Positions 35,974 to 47,416 of a DNA stretch of 64,000 nucleotides are shown here, piece by piece (position 1 is the first letter of the stretch; every line of letters begins with the position of its first letter). Source of the DNA: Rhexocercosporidium sp. MPI-PUGE-AT-0058 (lineage: Eukaryota > Ascomycota > Leotiomycetes > Helotiales); contig JAGTJL010000002.1 of assembly GCA_020746875.1 (NCBI GenBank), positions 2,604,001-2,668,000 of the forward strand. The letters are read 5' to 3'. A program made the translations under genes and the position numbers. The notes below the pieces were generated by a model. That model ran no database searches. It saw only the letters and a list, made by a program, of their open reading frames with translations, and was not told where the DNA came from.

Positions 35974-37397
35974 TTACTCGCTTAATAGCTTTGCTGCTCG
36001 TTCTTGTTCATATTGCATCAAAGCTTGAACTTGAGCATCGCTCGTTACATCTCCATCCAAGAAACGGGCTTTCCAGTCCGTACGGAAGGATATCCCCATC
36101 GTCCCAAACAAAGCTCTTCCGCAAGCCCAGGAACAGCGACTCAAACTCTTCCCTGTCCTCTGATACCCCACCCCCAATGAAGTAAAGGAATCGCTGCCAT
36201 TGGCGACCCTGGCGTACCATGTCTCCGATATCCTCACGACCACGGGCATCAAAGATGGCAGCGAAGCGGATCTCATCTTCAGCTAAGTCGTTATTACCCT
36301 CGTAGAATTTGGCGACTGGCCACATCATGCATGGACTACTAAATGCAAGTTCTTTGGAATCCGTCGATGCGAATTCCCAGTCGATAATGCCAGTGATATT
36401 GTGTCTCTCATCGACGAGAATATGGTCGCCCTTGTCGTCGTAATGTTTGAGGTAAAATGGTCCTTCACGAGATGCCGAGTTGCCAATGAGTTTAGGAAGA
36501 ACCTCGAGCCGAAAGGAAGGTGAGGTAGTTGTCCAAGGGCAGGCTAGAGACTTCATGGTTGGCTATTGTCTGCATTTGCTGCTGGATGATGGCCGTGTAT
36601 GCCGCCTCGAGCGTTCGGAATGGGCCTAAACCTTGGTTTGGCGTCTCGAAGTACGGCAGCTGTGCGAAGCTACTGACTTCGATCTGGTCTCCGTCTATTT
36701 CCACGTTGATCGCTGGAGCTTGTAGTGACATAGAACCACTCAACGGTAGTGGATGCTTCTCAAGCTCTAGATACACATTCGCTAGTTGCTCCATCACCCG
36801 GAATCGCTGTTCCGTGTTGGCGCCATTCCAATCCAAAGGTTTGCCAGCCAATTTCTCCATAAAAACGTACGACGTGCCGACGGGGTTCTTGGATATCGGG
36901 CGGTGGGAGCATGGGGTCATCGAGCCGAATCCGTGCGATCCACGTAATACCATCAGCGAATTCAATATCCAGATGGCAATTCTGTCCACCGCATTGGCTG
37001 GAAACCAGCGAGAGGCGATCAGCCGGGTCATCATCATGGTCATCCAAAGCCGGGATACGACAGGAGATGTCCTCTCCTCGGGCTCTGCTGGCCGCCAATC
37101 GCAGGGCTTCCACATTGATCTTGGCTAACAGTGCCTCTAAGTACCGTTCTTTCGCAGCAGCATAGGCGGCATAGTATGCATCTGAATCGCCTTCCTAAAT
37201 TTCCGACTGAATGTTAGTGGCACTCGTCTTTGTTCTGAAGTCAGAAGAACCTACGCTGGAAGGGCAGGTATGGCTATTTGCTCGAAAGTGATTGGCACAG
37301 AAGTGCTTTGCGCACAGCATGCAACTTCCAATGCTTCGATCGGCCGGATTGGCGCAATGGGGAACATTGCAGCTTCATTGCAGCTTCGAAGAGGCAT
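35974..37397 (-). pseudogene. Aminoglycoside-phosphotransferase-like (APH) pseudogene
   Basis: APH-fold kinase-like protein of the kind abundant in filamentous fungi. Readable pieces on the minus strand: a putative first exon from ATG 37397; AYYAAYAAAKERYLEALLAK and CHLDIEFADGITWIARIRLD at about 37190-36900; NPVGTSYVFMEKLAGKPLDW, EQRFRVMEQLANVYLELEKH and onward at about 36890-36510; and SREGPFYLKHYDDKGDHILV, NITGIIDWEFAS and LFLGLRKSFVW at about 36510-36080; then ALMQYEQERAAKLLSE ending at 35974. Each step to the next needs a frame change, at about 36900, 36510 and 36090. At the first, the 35-40 residues that homologues carry between PPPDI and NPVG (normally with a V/APEV/Y type strand-loop) are absent, so a deletion is likely. 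The unit cannot be translated as given and the lesions are too many for sequence error. The phosphate-binding/catalytic motif is intact in pieces (HILVDERHNITGIIDWEFA). Confidence 0.82.
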
Positions 37398-38275
37398 TTT
37401 GATTTCCGAATTTAATGGAAATCGTGTGGTGGGAAGATAAGGAAATATTTCATCGAAATCTAATGTGTTACAATAGTGTGCCTTCCGCCGACAATGTATT
37501 GGCGAAATCGTGGTTACTGTGAAAGTAAGGGACTACTTTCCTCGTTTAATCTCTGCAAACAGAATCTTGCAATAGACCCAGCATCATGATTGGACATATC
37601 GGTACTTGCAAAATCTGCCCAAGGAACATCAATTAGCAAGCAACTTCGGACCTCGAAGACCAATTTGACAGAAATAAAGTAAAAGATCATGCAGTTCGGA
37701 ACTCAGGTCTGGAAAATAATGTGTTTGTGTATGAAGAGAATGGAAGTCGTTAGCTTCTGGCGGCCATAGGCTTCTGGGGCGTCGTGGATTTAATATCCTA
37801 CTGGATCCCGTGCGTCTAAGCCTGCAATGCGACCACCAAAGCACACTGATATTTGTTGACGAACACAGCTAAAATTGTTTATAAACAAACGTCCGGTCTA
37901 GTTTATGCCTCCGCATTATTAAATATTTGTTTTAATATTAAACTAATCGATCTACCGAGATTTACAATACCACGAAACTTGATAATTGCAAAACATCAAG
38001 GTATAAGCTAGACTAAAAAGCTAGACTAAAGCCAAGGCTCTGCAAACTTTGACACAGAGTGCAAGATAGAAATCTGAGAGAAGTAACACAAGCCAAAATT
38101 GACATCGCTGTACCCCATGTCGCATAGTCGCTAGACGAAGCCGAAGACTTAATGAAATGTACTCGACTCGAACCCGTTGGTTTTATTAATTCCCGATAGT
38201 GAAATGAGCAACTCCCAGACATCTGCACATCAAATCACGGGACCGGTACCACAGTCTTTCTTATGACCAACAGAA
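37398..38275. other. Intergenic, AT-rich, contains repeat copy 2
   Basis: No gene is supported. The stretch is AT-rich from 37860 to 37975. It contains the second copy of the direct repeat that flanks the APH-like pseudogene (37860-38050). Confidence 0.5.
37860..38050 (+). repeat. Diverged direct repeat, copy 2, with RIP-like transitions
   Basis: Aligns with 35341-35530 over about 190 nt. Shared blocks include ATGCCTCCGCAT and CACGAAACTTGA. Where they differ, copy 2 is mostly T for C and A for G: for example GACAGCTGCGAAACATC in copy 1 is GATAATTGCAAAACATC here, and ATGAGCCAGACC is ATAAGCTAGACT. An 11-nt internal duplication (AGCTAGACTAA) is present. Loss of CpA/TpG and gain of TpA is the signature of repeat-induced point mutation. 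Confidence 0.72.
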
Positions 38276-40074
38276 ATGCCTTCCCGCCGTTGCACGTTAC
38301 AGGAAGAGCACGAACATATCTTGGAAATCTTGCGGGACAAAACACCAAAGTCATCCTTCCAGGACTCGAGGCTCGTTATCGTATTTAGCGACAAGAAGGT
38401 GCGAGAAGTTCTGGACCAGGAGATCAACAGAGGTAACTCGTATTGTACTTACAGTATTTACACGCTATATAAAAAAGGGTCTTCGGATAGGCTTCTCGCT
38501 CGTATCCGAAAATGCAATTGCACTACAAAGAATGGTGCATGCCGAGAGGGAGCACGCCAATGGGAGGGCGGCTAGAGAAGTGGATCAGGGGTTGGTACCG
38601 ATTCGAGAATCGAGATCTCTCCGACGGGAGAGTTTGCGGAGGTATGGACAGTAGAGGCAACTTTTGAAGTGCGGCCGTGGATCTTACATATACGTCGGAG
38701 ACTAGGAGGATTGTTTTGTTTAATTGAATGCTTATGTGCTGTAATAGACGGTGTCTATGTTTATGCCTCGGTAATTTTCTTTACTGCTACTGGTGGTTCC
38801 TTCAGGGTCCAAATGCACTCTTGGCGAAGTACTCGTACGTTTGTAGCTAGAAATGAGTATTCCTTTGTAAGCGTCTCTTGGAAAGTAAAGATATCAGGAA
38901 GTTATTGGTGGGTGTAATGTCTAAGCTGGCAGATTTCGACTCTTTCGCGAAGGTGTATTCTACGTCCTTTCTTTTCCCCCCTTTATACATACATTCCTCA
39001 GCTCTATCTTGCCTCACCTCTCCCCTTTCTGTAAACAAACGTCCACCTCGTCAAAGTCCAGTGGCGCCCGTTCGCCCCTGATGCAACTGCAGGGCCCCCC
39101 AGGCACAGCATACTACTCTACTTTAAGTACACACAGTATCCGCAACCCCACACTCAGATATTTCTACGCAGGTACAGTAGTATTTCCAGGGGCAAGCCAA
39201 TCATGAGCGCGGACAGCATCCTAATAATACCTCGCTCCGCAAGTGGGTGACCAGGGCCCAAAGAAGTGCAAGCCGTGCAAAGTGTTTCGCCCAGTCAGGT
39301 CCGAGACTTCTCGTGATCGTGCTCTTGGCATGCCAGAGCCGGCAAACCAGCCGCAGGGAAAGGGAGGGAGAGAGAGAGAGGAGATCCTCGATTCACTTTC
39401 TCCTGACTTTTGGAACATGCACACCCAGACGACTTTTTTACTTTTACTTGCATATCTATCCCCTTCTTTCTCTGTCGACGCCGCCGTGCGTGCTTACAGT
39501 CAGTGACACCAACCAACACACGACCATAATTCTAATCCTGCCGTCCTGCAGTCTGTCTGTTGCGCCTCCGCCTCTTAATCGCATGCACTCCAGGTTTGCC
39601 TTACTCACCCTGCTGAAACAACGACTCAATCACTCACTCACTCAACTCCTCACTCACCACATCCCAACCCACCACCAACAAACTCACCATCCACGCTCCC
39701 TGTCTCTCTTAATTAAGACGTCACTGCGACCTCAGGGCCCATCGCCACTTCACTACTCGTACTCGCCACTCATTGCAGTCTATTGACCTCAACGCAGACC
39801 TTAATACGATCCTCCGCGTTCCTTCACTTTGACACAGCCGCCCTCCGCTCCTGGATTGATCTTCGAACTTTGCGCATTCATACCACGCTCATTATATGCC
39901 GCCCCGACTCCCGCACATACTCCAGGACGACCCGCAATATCTCCTTTCAACAGACGAAGCTGTAACGACGATTTTAAACCCACGACATAAGAACATTCAT
40001 ACCCCAATCGACCCTCCCCAAAGCAATAATCAGAGATAGGAGGAGAGACCGTACGCGGTCAACCATCACACACG
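38276..40074. other. Intergenic and 5' leader of the Sel1-repeat gene
   Basis: A + strand frame of 99 codons at 38276-38575 (MPSRRCTLQEEHEHILEIL...) is unrecognised and may be chance. From about 39240 to 40074 the DNA is C-, A- and T-rich on the + strand, with a CACT/CTCA-rich stretch near 39628-39665, consistent with a long promoter/leader of the gene that starts at 40075. No gene is claimed. Confidence 0.45.
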
Positions 40075-42363
40075 ATGGCGAACAGACCAAACTTCATCGA
40101 CCTGCGATCGCAGTCCCATGGGCCCCTTGGTAGTGGTCTGCCATCCCCTAGGACACTCGGGGGACTTCCATCGCCGAGGTTACATGTTGCAGGAGAGGTA
40201 CCACCCGAACTGTCACCTCTCGATGCATTCGCAGCACAGAGTCGATTGCTGGCAAGGCAGCTGGAGCAAGAGAGTGCGGGCGGGAGACGTGTGAGCCGGC
40301 TTCCACCTCTCACAATCGCGAATTCGTTGAGTCAAGGCCGACCTAGTTATTTTGGCCGTTCTGCGTCCGCAGAGGGTGCCATCCCAAGCACACCAATCAG
40401 CCCTGGATCGGGAATTACTGGATCGGGTCTGAAGACGGAGGTAGAGACTCCTGGATTTCGTCCAATGTCTGTACACCCAACGCTGGGTGGACCTGCTCCG
40501 GATGTTATGGCGCCCCCTATGCCCGAGCCGCCTCAACGATTTAGGTCAATGGACGAGGAGGAATTCCGTGGAAGGCGACCTCCAAGTATTGCAGACGCCG
40601 AGAGCGATTTTGGAGCCAGGAGGGAACAATCTCCCCCGCCGTTGGAGAAGGAGCCCATACTGAGGAGAGGATCGCCTTCGTATATGAGACCTCGGCCAAG
40701 TGCTGAGTCCATACGCCAGCGAGCAAACCAGAATCGGAGACCACAGGATGGATCATTGGGAATAAGTGGCTACGATTCACGGGCACTGGCACCACCCAGA
40801 TCACCTTTCCCTCAGAGAACCCCCAGCCCTAGGTCAATGTCAGATAGCTCAGACGAAGATTACAACAATGTGAATGCTTCGACTGGCATGTCCCCAAATC
40901 GAAACGGCTCTTCTGGAAGTGGATTCTCAACTTCCCCCATATCACCAAATACGCACACCACAAGGTCACCATCGATCAGTTCTGAAATGTCTATCGGTGG
41001 AACAAGACTGCCGCGACCTGCGTTCAATTTCTCCAGGCCACTTAGTCGGGCCAGTATGAACGGACTGCCAGTTGATATTCCTTCACGACAGGCATCCTCA
41101 GATAGTCAACCATCTTTCATTCTAGCGGATGATACCGCACATACACCAGTCAGTATGCACAGCGAGGGTTTCCCGGATAACGATAACGCACCGGCACCTT
41201 CATACGTGTATTCGAAATTTTCGTTACCAAGAGGGAAAATGCTTCAAAGGAATTCTTTGATCTTCCAAGAGAACATGCAGCAAACGCAGATTTCGTGGGA
41301 GCAACCAGTTCCATTTAGTAACGTACAGGCTCACGGCCAAGCGCCACCATCACCGCCTTCTAGACCTTCTACCTCTTCGCTCCGGCCCGAGCTCATGAAT
41401 CCTCGACCTTCACTTGATCCTGGCAGACCAAGTTATGATCGAAGCAACACTTTCGATTTCAACAGGCCCTCAACAGAGGCAGGACACCAACCAATTCTCA
41501 GCGGACGAGCATCTGCAGATCATCCCCCTACACTACGACCACGTCCGCAATCCTCATCCGACACCTCGACTCTCAAGGCCCGATCGCAGCATTCATTGGC
41601 AACGACAGCAGACTGCTCCGCAGAGGAGCATGTCACAAAAGCAATCGACTACCATGAAGCTGGGGCTTTGAACAAGTCAACTTACCATCTCCGCCTTGCC
41701 GCGAAACAAGATCATCCCACAGGCATGCTCTTGTACGCACTCGCTTGCAGACACGGATGGGGCATGCGCCCCAATCAGCGAGAAGGAGTCGCCTGGCTGC
41801 GACGAGCTGCAGATTTCGCTAGCCTGGAAGTAGCAGATGACGATAATCTGCTGAAGGAGGGCAAGAATGTTGATATCCTAGAACGACGGACGAGGAAGGC
41901 GCAATTTGCGCTGAGTATCTACGAGCTTGGTGTGAGCCATATGAATGGATGGGGAATCGAACAAGATAAAGTTCTTGCGTTGAGGTGTTTCGAGATTGCT
42001 GGATCTTGGGGAGATGCAGATGCTCTTGCGGAAGCAGGATTTTGTTATGCTCAAGGAATTGGTTGCAAGAAGGATCTGAAGAAGAGCGCCGATTTCTATC
42101 GTCAGGCGGAGGCTAAGGGTATCAGCATGATTGGCAATAGCTGGTAAGTCAACATCTCTCCCTTCGAAAATCCGCTTTCGGATATATCCTAACGATGAAC
42201 TAGGATCTATAAACCCAAATACAGCGCCGACGCCGACGACAAGAAGAAAAAGAACTCCTCTGAGTCGCGCCAAGGCCGCTCACCCAACGTATCGAAAGAC
42301 GAGAAGAAAGCGCGCGACAAATCACGTACACGCACTTTCTTCGGCAGAAAGACAGCTTCCTAA
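40075..42363 (+). CDS. Sel1-repeat protein with long disordered N-terminus (Dsf2-like)
   Basis: Two exons, 40075-42143 and 42204-42363, give 742 residues. The first about 520 residues are Ser/Pro/Arg-rich and disordered, with many SP and RPS motifs (for example PRSPFPQRTPSPRS), plausible targets of proline-directed kinases. From about residue 525, Sel1-like (TPR-type) repeats begin: HVTKAIDYHEAGALNKSTYH, GMLLYALACRHGWGMRPNQR, ALSIYELGVSHMNGWGIEQD and DADALAEAGFCYAQGIG. The C-terminal end is basic (SADADDKKKKNSSESRQG). Architecture and repeats resemble yeast Dsf2/Skt5-type proteins; a role in cell-wall or signalling scaffolding is inference. The start is the only ATG before the N-terminal ANRPNFIDLRSQ. 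Confidence 0.85.
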
Positions 42364-43174
42364 TCCCACCTCGCCCCATCCAATCCATCCAGCTGCTCTC
42401 ACGAAGCGAACACAACCCAAAAAGCCTCTCCTATTGTCCATCGGTACATTTCCGGGCGTTTACGAGGCGTTGCATATCCACCTATCGAATCCTTTATGTA
42501 ATGATTGCTACTTACCTTTTTCACCGGGGACCTTGCTTTGTTTTTACGGTTTTATTCTGGGACGGAATGGCGGGCGGGCATAATCATTTGGTATTTGGTA
42601 CGGTGCTAGGAATAGTTAGCACCTCGGCTCACGCATGCGTGGGCTGTACTTTTTTTTTGGCGGCTGCGACTGCTTGAGATATTAGCCGAGTTTTTTGATG
42701 TTTTCCGAGGCGAGATGACACGAGGCTACGTTGCCTGGGTGCTCCGGATATTGGTTGTTTTGTAAGTTTGTTCGGTGCCTAGTCTTTAAATACCCAGCGC
42801 AAGCCGTTGATAGTCGGAATGCGAGTTGTTTATCAAAGAATTTTGGATGTCTGTTTATTCGACTTGGTGATAATCTGATCAGTGACTTAAAGATTTAAGG
42901 TGGGCCAACGGTTGAGAGGCAGCCTGTTGATTTGGGTGGCATGTCAACAATGGGTAAGCAAGCGAGCATATAGGGGCTGAGTACGAGTAATCAACTTGGT
43001 AGTGTGAGAGGGCAAAAGACGTGTTGGGTAATGTGAGGCCCAACGCTTGCATTCTCAACAGTCTACGTATTGAAAGGAAGATCCTTTCATCCAGCCACAG
43101 CCTAGCCACACGTATTCTCTAATCCTCCGAAGTCCCATCACACTTTTTCACATACTGCATCATGCCCCCTCGCT
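42364..43174. other. Intergenic between convergent genes
   Basis: The Sel1-repeat gene and the capping protein gene end towards each other across 0.8 kb. There is a T-run at about 42650-42658; no gene is supported. Confidence 0.5.
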
Positions 43175-44229
43175 CTACCGCTTCATCGAATCAATCATCT
43201 CCCTATGCGCACTCTTCTCCTTATTCGCCTCGGTCAACGGCGCAATACTCCTCAGATCCCCCACCACATCCTTCGCCTTCCCAAAATACACCTCCTGCAG
43301 CAGATTCCTCATCTTCAGCTCCATATCTTCGACCAGCTTTCCAATATTAGCAATATGGCTCGTATCGTCGTCGACAGCAAGGTCGGACTCGATCTGCCGC
43401 GTCATGTTGCCTGAGAGGTCCATCTCGCCTAGTGAGTCGTTGGAGGTCGAGAGGTGTAGGATTACAGTCGAGGTTAGCTTGTAGTGGGCGGTGCGGGCGC
43501 GGTCGACGGCTTCAAAGACGTGGATGCTGTCCCATGTTCCTTCGCTTTTGGTGGAAGGTGTTGCGACTAATTTGTGTCCATTAGCATAAATCCTCTACTT
43601 CAACACCTACCCCTCGACTTCCACACATTCCTCCTCGCAGCACCACCAAATGAACAGTAAGGAGACACAAAAGCATACCTTTCTTTAACAACACCACCCC
43701 AGCAAACCCATCATCCAAATTCCAGAAATAAACGCTGCTAACCCCGCCTTCATAATACAACTCCCTGTAAACATCAAACGCCTCATTGGCCCTAACCTCC
43801 ATCTTCCTCACTCTCTCACTCGGCACGGCCCCCTCTCCTGCCCCCTCATTGTTACCCTGGTCGTCTACGCCGCCGATGCCCGACCCGCCAAGTGGCGTCT
43901 CGAATTCCCCGGACCATGGCGATCGGTAGCTGTCTCCATCGCGGTTGTAGTCGCAGAGGAGGTAGTCGCGGCCTGTTTTGCGGCAGCGGGCGATGGTTAG
44001 GGGCTGGTCGACGGATGAAAGAAGGTCTTCTGTTAAAGAGGGAACGAGGGTTATGAGGGAGTTGAGGTGCGCGGTTGTGTGTTTGGGGTCGAGGCGCCGC
44101 AGGAGGTCCCTGGATTGAGGGGGTTAGTATGGCTGGTCTTTGGCTGCGCTGGGATCTGCAGGAGGAAGACTAGTTTTGTGGTGAGTGGATCACTTACAGC
44201 GCGCTGTCGAATTGGTCGATTTCAGACAT
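43175..44229 (-). CDS. F-actin capping protein beta subunit (CapZ beta)
   Basis: Caps the barbed ends of actin filaments as a heterodimer with the alpha subunit. Exons 44229-44198, 44109-43679 and 43566-43175 encode 284 residues, the normal length. Signatures: [20 protein letters not shown] at the N-terminus, [40 protein letters not shown], and [19 protein letters not shown] across the second intron, followed by [21 protein letters not shown] Gly/Glu-rich loop ([19 protein letters not shown]) lies after PLGG, as in fungal homologues. The C-terminal tail ([16 protein letters not shown]) includes the tentacle region of the alpha/beta interface. Intron phases match. Confidence 0.95.
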
Positions 44230-44764
44230 TGTGGTTGTGTGGTGTGAGATCTGAGGAGGGGAGAGGACTGAAAGTTGAAAGCTTGAGGTTGATGGGGATG
44301 GAGGGGTTGATGTCGCAGACAAGCGAGACGGGGCTGCTTCGATTGGCGTTTCTCAGCCTCGTCTCATCCCATTTGGGGTTCAAAACAAATTTGAACATCA
44401 CCAACAAGAAATTGTATCTCATTTTCTTTGATAATGCGTCGTACTTGTATGAAAGTCGTTTAATCTATTCTGATTTCGGAAACATGGAATATTTTTAAGA
44501 CAATTGATGTCACCAGATCAGAGTCATATTTAGCCCACCTTGCTTTTGAATGGATATCTTGTCTGGAAAATAAATCGTCCATACTTCCAGACATCTTTTG
44601 AGATTCCACTTGCTACTTTTTCAATCAAAAATCTTATCACAAAACGCAACACCTATGCACCAGTATATCAATACTTCTAAGTCAACTTCCCGAAACAACC
44701 GAGCTAAAGCACCACATCTCATCCATGATCTATCTCACCAAACTCCCAGTTAACAGCCACAACC
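44230..44764. promoter_or_regulatory. Divergent intergenic between cap2 and F-box gene
   Basis: About 0.53 kb separates the start codons. An out-of-frame ATG at 44725, 40 nt before the F-box gene start, opens a frame that overlaps the main start and ends at 44937, so it could reduce translation if transcribed. No gene is supported. Confidence 0.4.
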
Positions 44765-46487
44765 ATGGACATCACCACTCTCCCAAACGATCTATTCAGG
44801 CTAATCTTGGAACACCTCTCTCCCGAAGAACTCATCCTTGCCCGTCGAGTCTCAAAACAATTCTACGCAACACTCACCGAAACGGACTTATGTCGTCATC
44901 TACTCCTCCAGCACTTCCCCCGGTCACGAGAAAGTAGATTAATGAACCTAGACACTTCGCAAGGTTGGGGACACGAGTTTCTAAGGGTCGCTACGAGATA
45001 TCATCATCTGAGATTGGGTACACCAACCGAGATTGAGAAGCTTCCCCTGGCGAAATCGTTCGTGCTTCCTGCGTGGTCTAGGAATTTCCCCGTTGCACCT
45101 GTAAGATAGACCTCCATTCATCACCTCCCCAAGGAAGAAAAACGGCTCTGTGATACGAGATCCTACAACATGTTGGAATCTTCAAAATCTTTAGATGGTG
45201 TGCTGACTTTCATGAAGTGGCAACGGCACCTAAAGTTTGAGGATAAGACATCGCCTTTTCACTATCCGGATACGCTTTGGACTTCCGATAATGGGATCTT
45301 GATATTCCCTTCTGCCGAAGCTCAGAGCTATGTCTTATATAATCTGGGTACTGGGACAAAATCGAACATCGATCTTGAGTCCGAAAAGAAGATCATCAGG
45401 AGGATCCGACTGAAACACCAAGTACTAGTCGTTGAATGGTGCGAACATGAACCATATCACCAGTTGAATGAGAATGAGATGGTCTATAGACATTTCGCAA
45501 CGGCATATGATATCAAACGAACCAATGACGGGCAATGGAGTGTCATTTTTAGGTTAGCTTCTCCGTCAATTATCACATGTTACGTTGCTGACATCTACAG
45601 GAACGAATGGAGGATACATTTCCTGGGCCTTCCACTGAATTTCCAAGACCGATTCTTCAGTGCCCACACATCTACTCATTACGCTCTCTACATGTGGCAA
45701 AAGAACCGCAGTGCTTGGGGCGAAGACGATCCTATTGAAGCTCTAGCTATTTGGGACATCTCCTCTCCCTCTGCATATAGACCAAGCGACGATCCAGCCG
45801 GCAAGGTCAAACCCTTAGATGCCACGGAGGGTCCTCATGTCATTAGGCGATTCTCATTTTCAGACCTAGATTTTTACAGGATCAGACAAAGCTGGGATCC
45901 AGATTTTCGTTGCTTAGAGCTAGATCAGGGCCATGTGTATGTGATTACGGAAAGCCACAGATGGATTATAGGACAACAGGCTTCTAATAACCTGCCACCA
46001 CTCCACCATGTAAAGACAACAGGTATTCCTTTTGCTGCTGGGCCTGCGTGGGAAGATGAGTGTGGAGCAAACGGCGACACGGATATTTCTTTCTGCGACA
46101 ACGACTCGGATATCCGATCTCCCAATATAGCTCCATGTTGGAGACACGAGGTCAGTGTTCCCCGAAATGGTATCTCGAATTGTGAATGCTAAGGCGCTAT
46201 AGGAGTTTCCGTATCTTACAGTAACTGAAATGGTAGATTCCGATGCTGGTGTGGTCTTGTCTGCTCGGCATTGCTTTATGCTTGAAGCTATCTCGCTTGA
46301 GATCACACCTAAAGTTGATATGAAAGCGCCGGAGTATGCAATATCTTTGAGAGATGATCTTTGGTCTCAAGTACTTGGGAAGGGTAAGTTATGTGGAGAT
46401 GAAAGATTTGTTGTTGGAGAGAACTCAAAGCAAGAGGTTGTGATCTTGCATTTTGATGATCAGACACTTCGCAAAGAATTCATATAA
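44765..46487 (+). CDS. F-box protein
   Basis: Substrate-recognition candidate for SCF ubiquitin ligases. Exons 44765-45100, 45218-46150 and 46203-46487 encode 517 residues. The F-box is at the N-terminus: LPNDLFRLILEHLSPEELIL then ARRVSKQFYATL (residues about 6-40), binding Skp1 by family rule. The rest has no recognised repeats but is rich in Trp, His and Tyr, of the kind seen in fungal F-box proteins with unknown target domains: for example RHLKFEDKTSPFHYPDTLWT and RCLELDQGHVYVITES. Intron 1 uses the unusual CCT|GTAAGATAG donor; reading through it would stop immediately at TAG. The target is unknown. Confidence 0.85.
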
Positions 46488-47416
46488 GAGATGGGCTTCA
46501 CCTCGGAAGTTCTTGTGGGAGATACGAAGGAGGATGATATGGCCAGTCAATCAATGTGACATGAGCTATTGAAACTATCATATTGACTGGTGAGAATTCA
46601 AGCTTCGACTGGAACTTGGAAATGATGGCAGTGGGGCTTGCAAGGGCAAATATGGGATGTAAGAACTGCGCTGACGAAGTGTCATAAAGCTTAATAAAGC
46701 TTGATCAAACTTTGTCAGACAAAAGTCTGGCTACATACATCCCTCTTTTGGATAAGCTCCAAGTCAGGTTGAACATCTCACCTCAACTAGAGCTTCTTTC
46801 ATTGGTTATTTTTGCGACTGGTGTGATAAACACTCTTGCTCTAGATCCACTTAGTCCGTGGGAATATTATGTCAGATATCACTTAACGTCCACGTACCCA
46901 GAATATCGGCTCGAATAAGATTGAAACTCGCACTCATTAGCAAGGATATTAATATAGTAGTAAGATGAACGACGTTAGACTCGTTGAATTTCACTTCTAC
47001 ATCCTGGCTTGTTAGCTTACATCGACACCAAGGCACACAAAAGATAGGCGTCCCAGGGATACTCAACCACGAGAACAAAGCTTTTCAGCCCAGAGAAATC
47101 CGAGCTATGCATATGCTTCGCCTCTCGTCGAAAATACCAGGCTAGGAGTCCTCCGGCCGAGGTCAAAGGGATATTACCCGAAGACTTAGTGTTGGAGGCG
47201 GCCACTAAAAACCTGGGGATCGTAACCCCCGCATTTCAGCCACCCTTTTAAGTAAAGGTGGAACTCCTTCCTCTGACTTTACTTTTGAATCGAGATTTTG
47301 GAATCCGGATTTAGACTCTTCTCAGTTACGCAACGTCTTGCGATAGTTTAGTGCACTCTTCTAGGATCCTGATTTTGTTTCCCGTTGTATCTTGTTCTGA
47401 CGGCCAGTAAACAACC
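46488..47416. other. Intergenic, no gene supported
   Basis: About 0.93 kb. An unrecognised minus-strand frame of 62 codons (47017-47205) is present. Two possible small hairpins, GGGGATCGTAACCCCC at 47216-47231 and CCACCCTTTTAAGTAAAGGTGG near 47242-47263, lie about 155-200 nt upstream of the CoA-ligase start. They are not assignable to a known RNA or element. Confidence 0.4.

Noticed and set aside
38276..38575. 99-codon plus-strand frame (MPSRRCTLQEEHEHILEIL)
   Set aside because: Unrecognised, with no splice or promoter support; kept only as a note on the intergenic region.
47017..47205. 62-codon minus-strand frame (MAASNTKSSGNIPLTSAGG)
   Set aside because: Looks slightly protein-like but is short, unrecognised and unsupported by splice signals.
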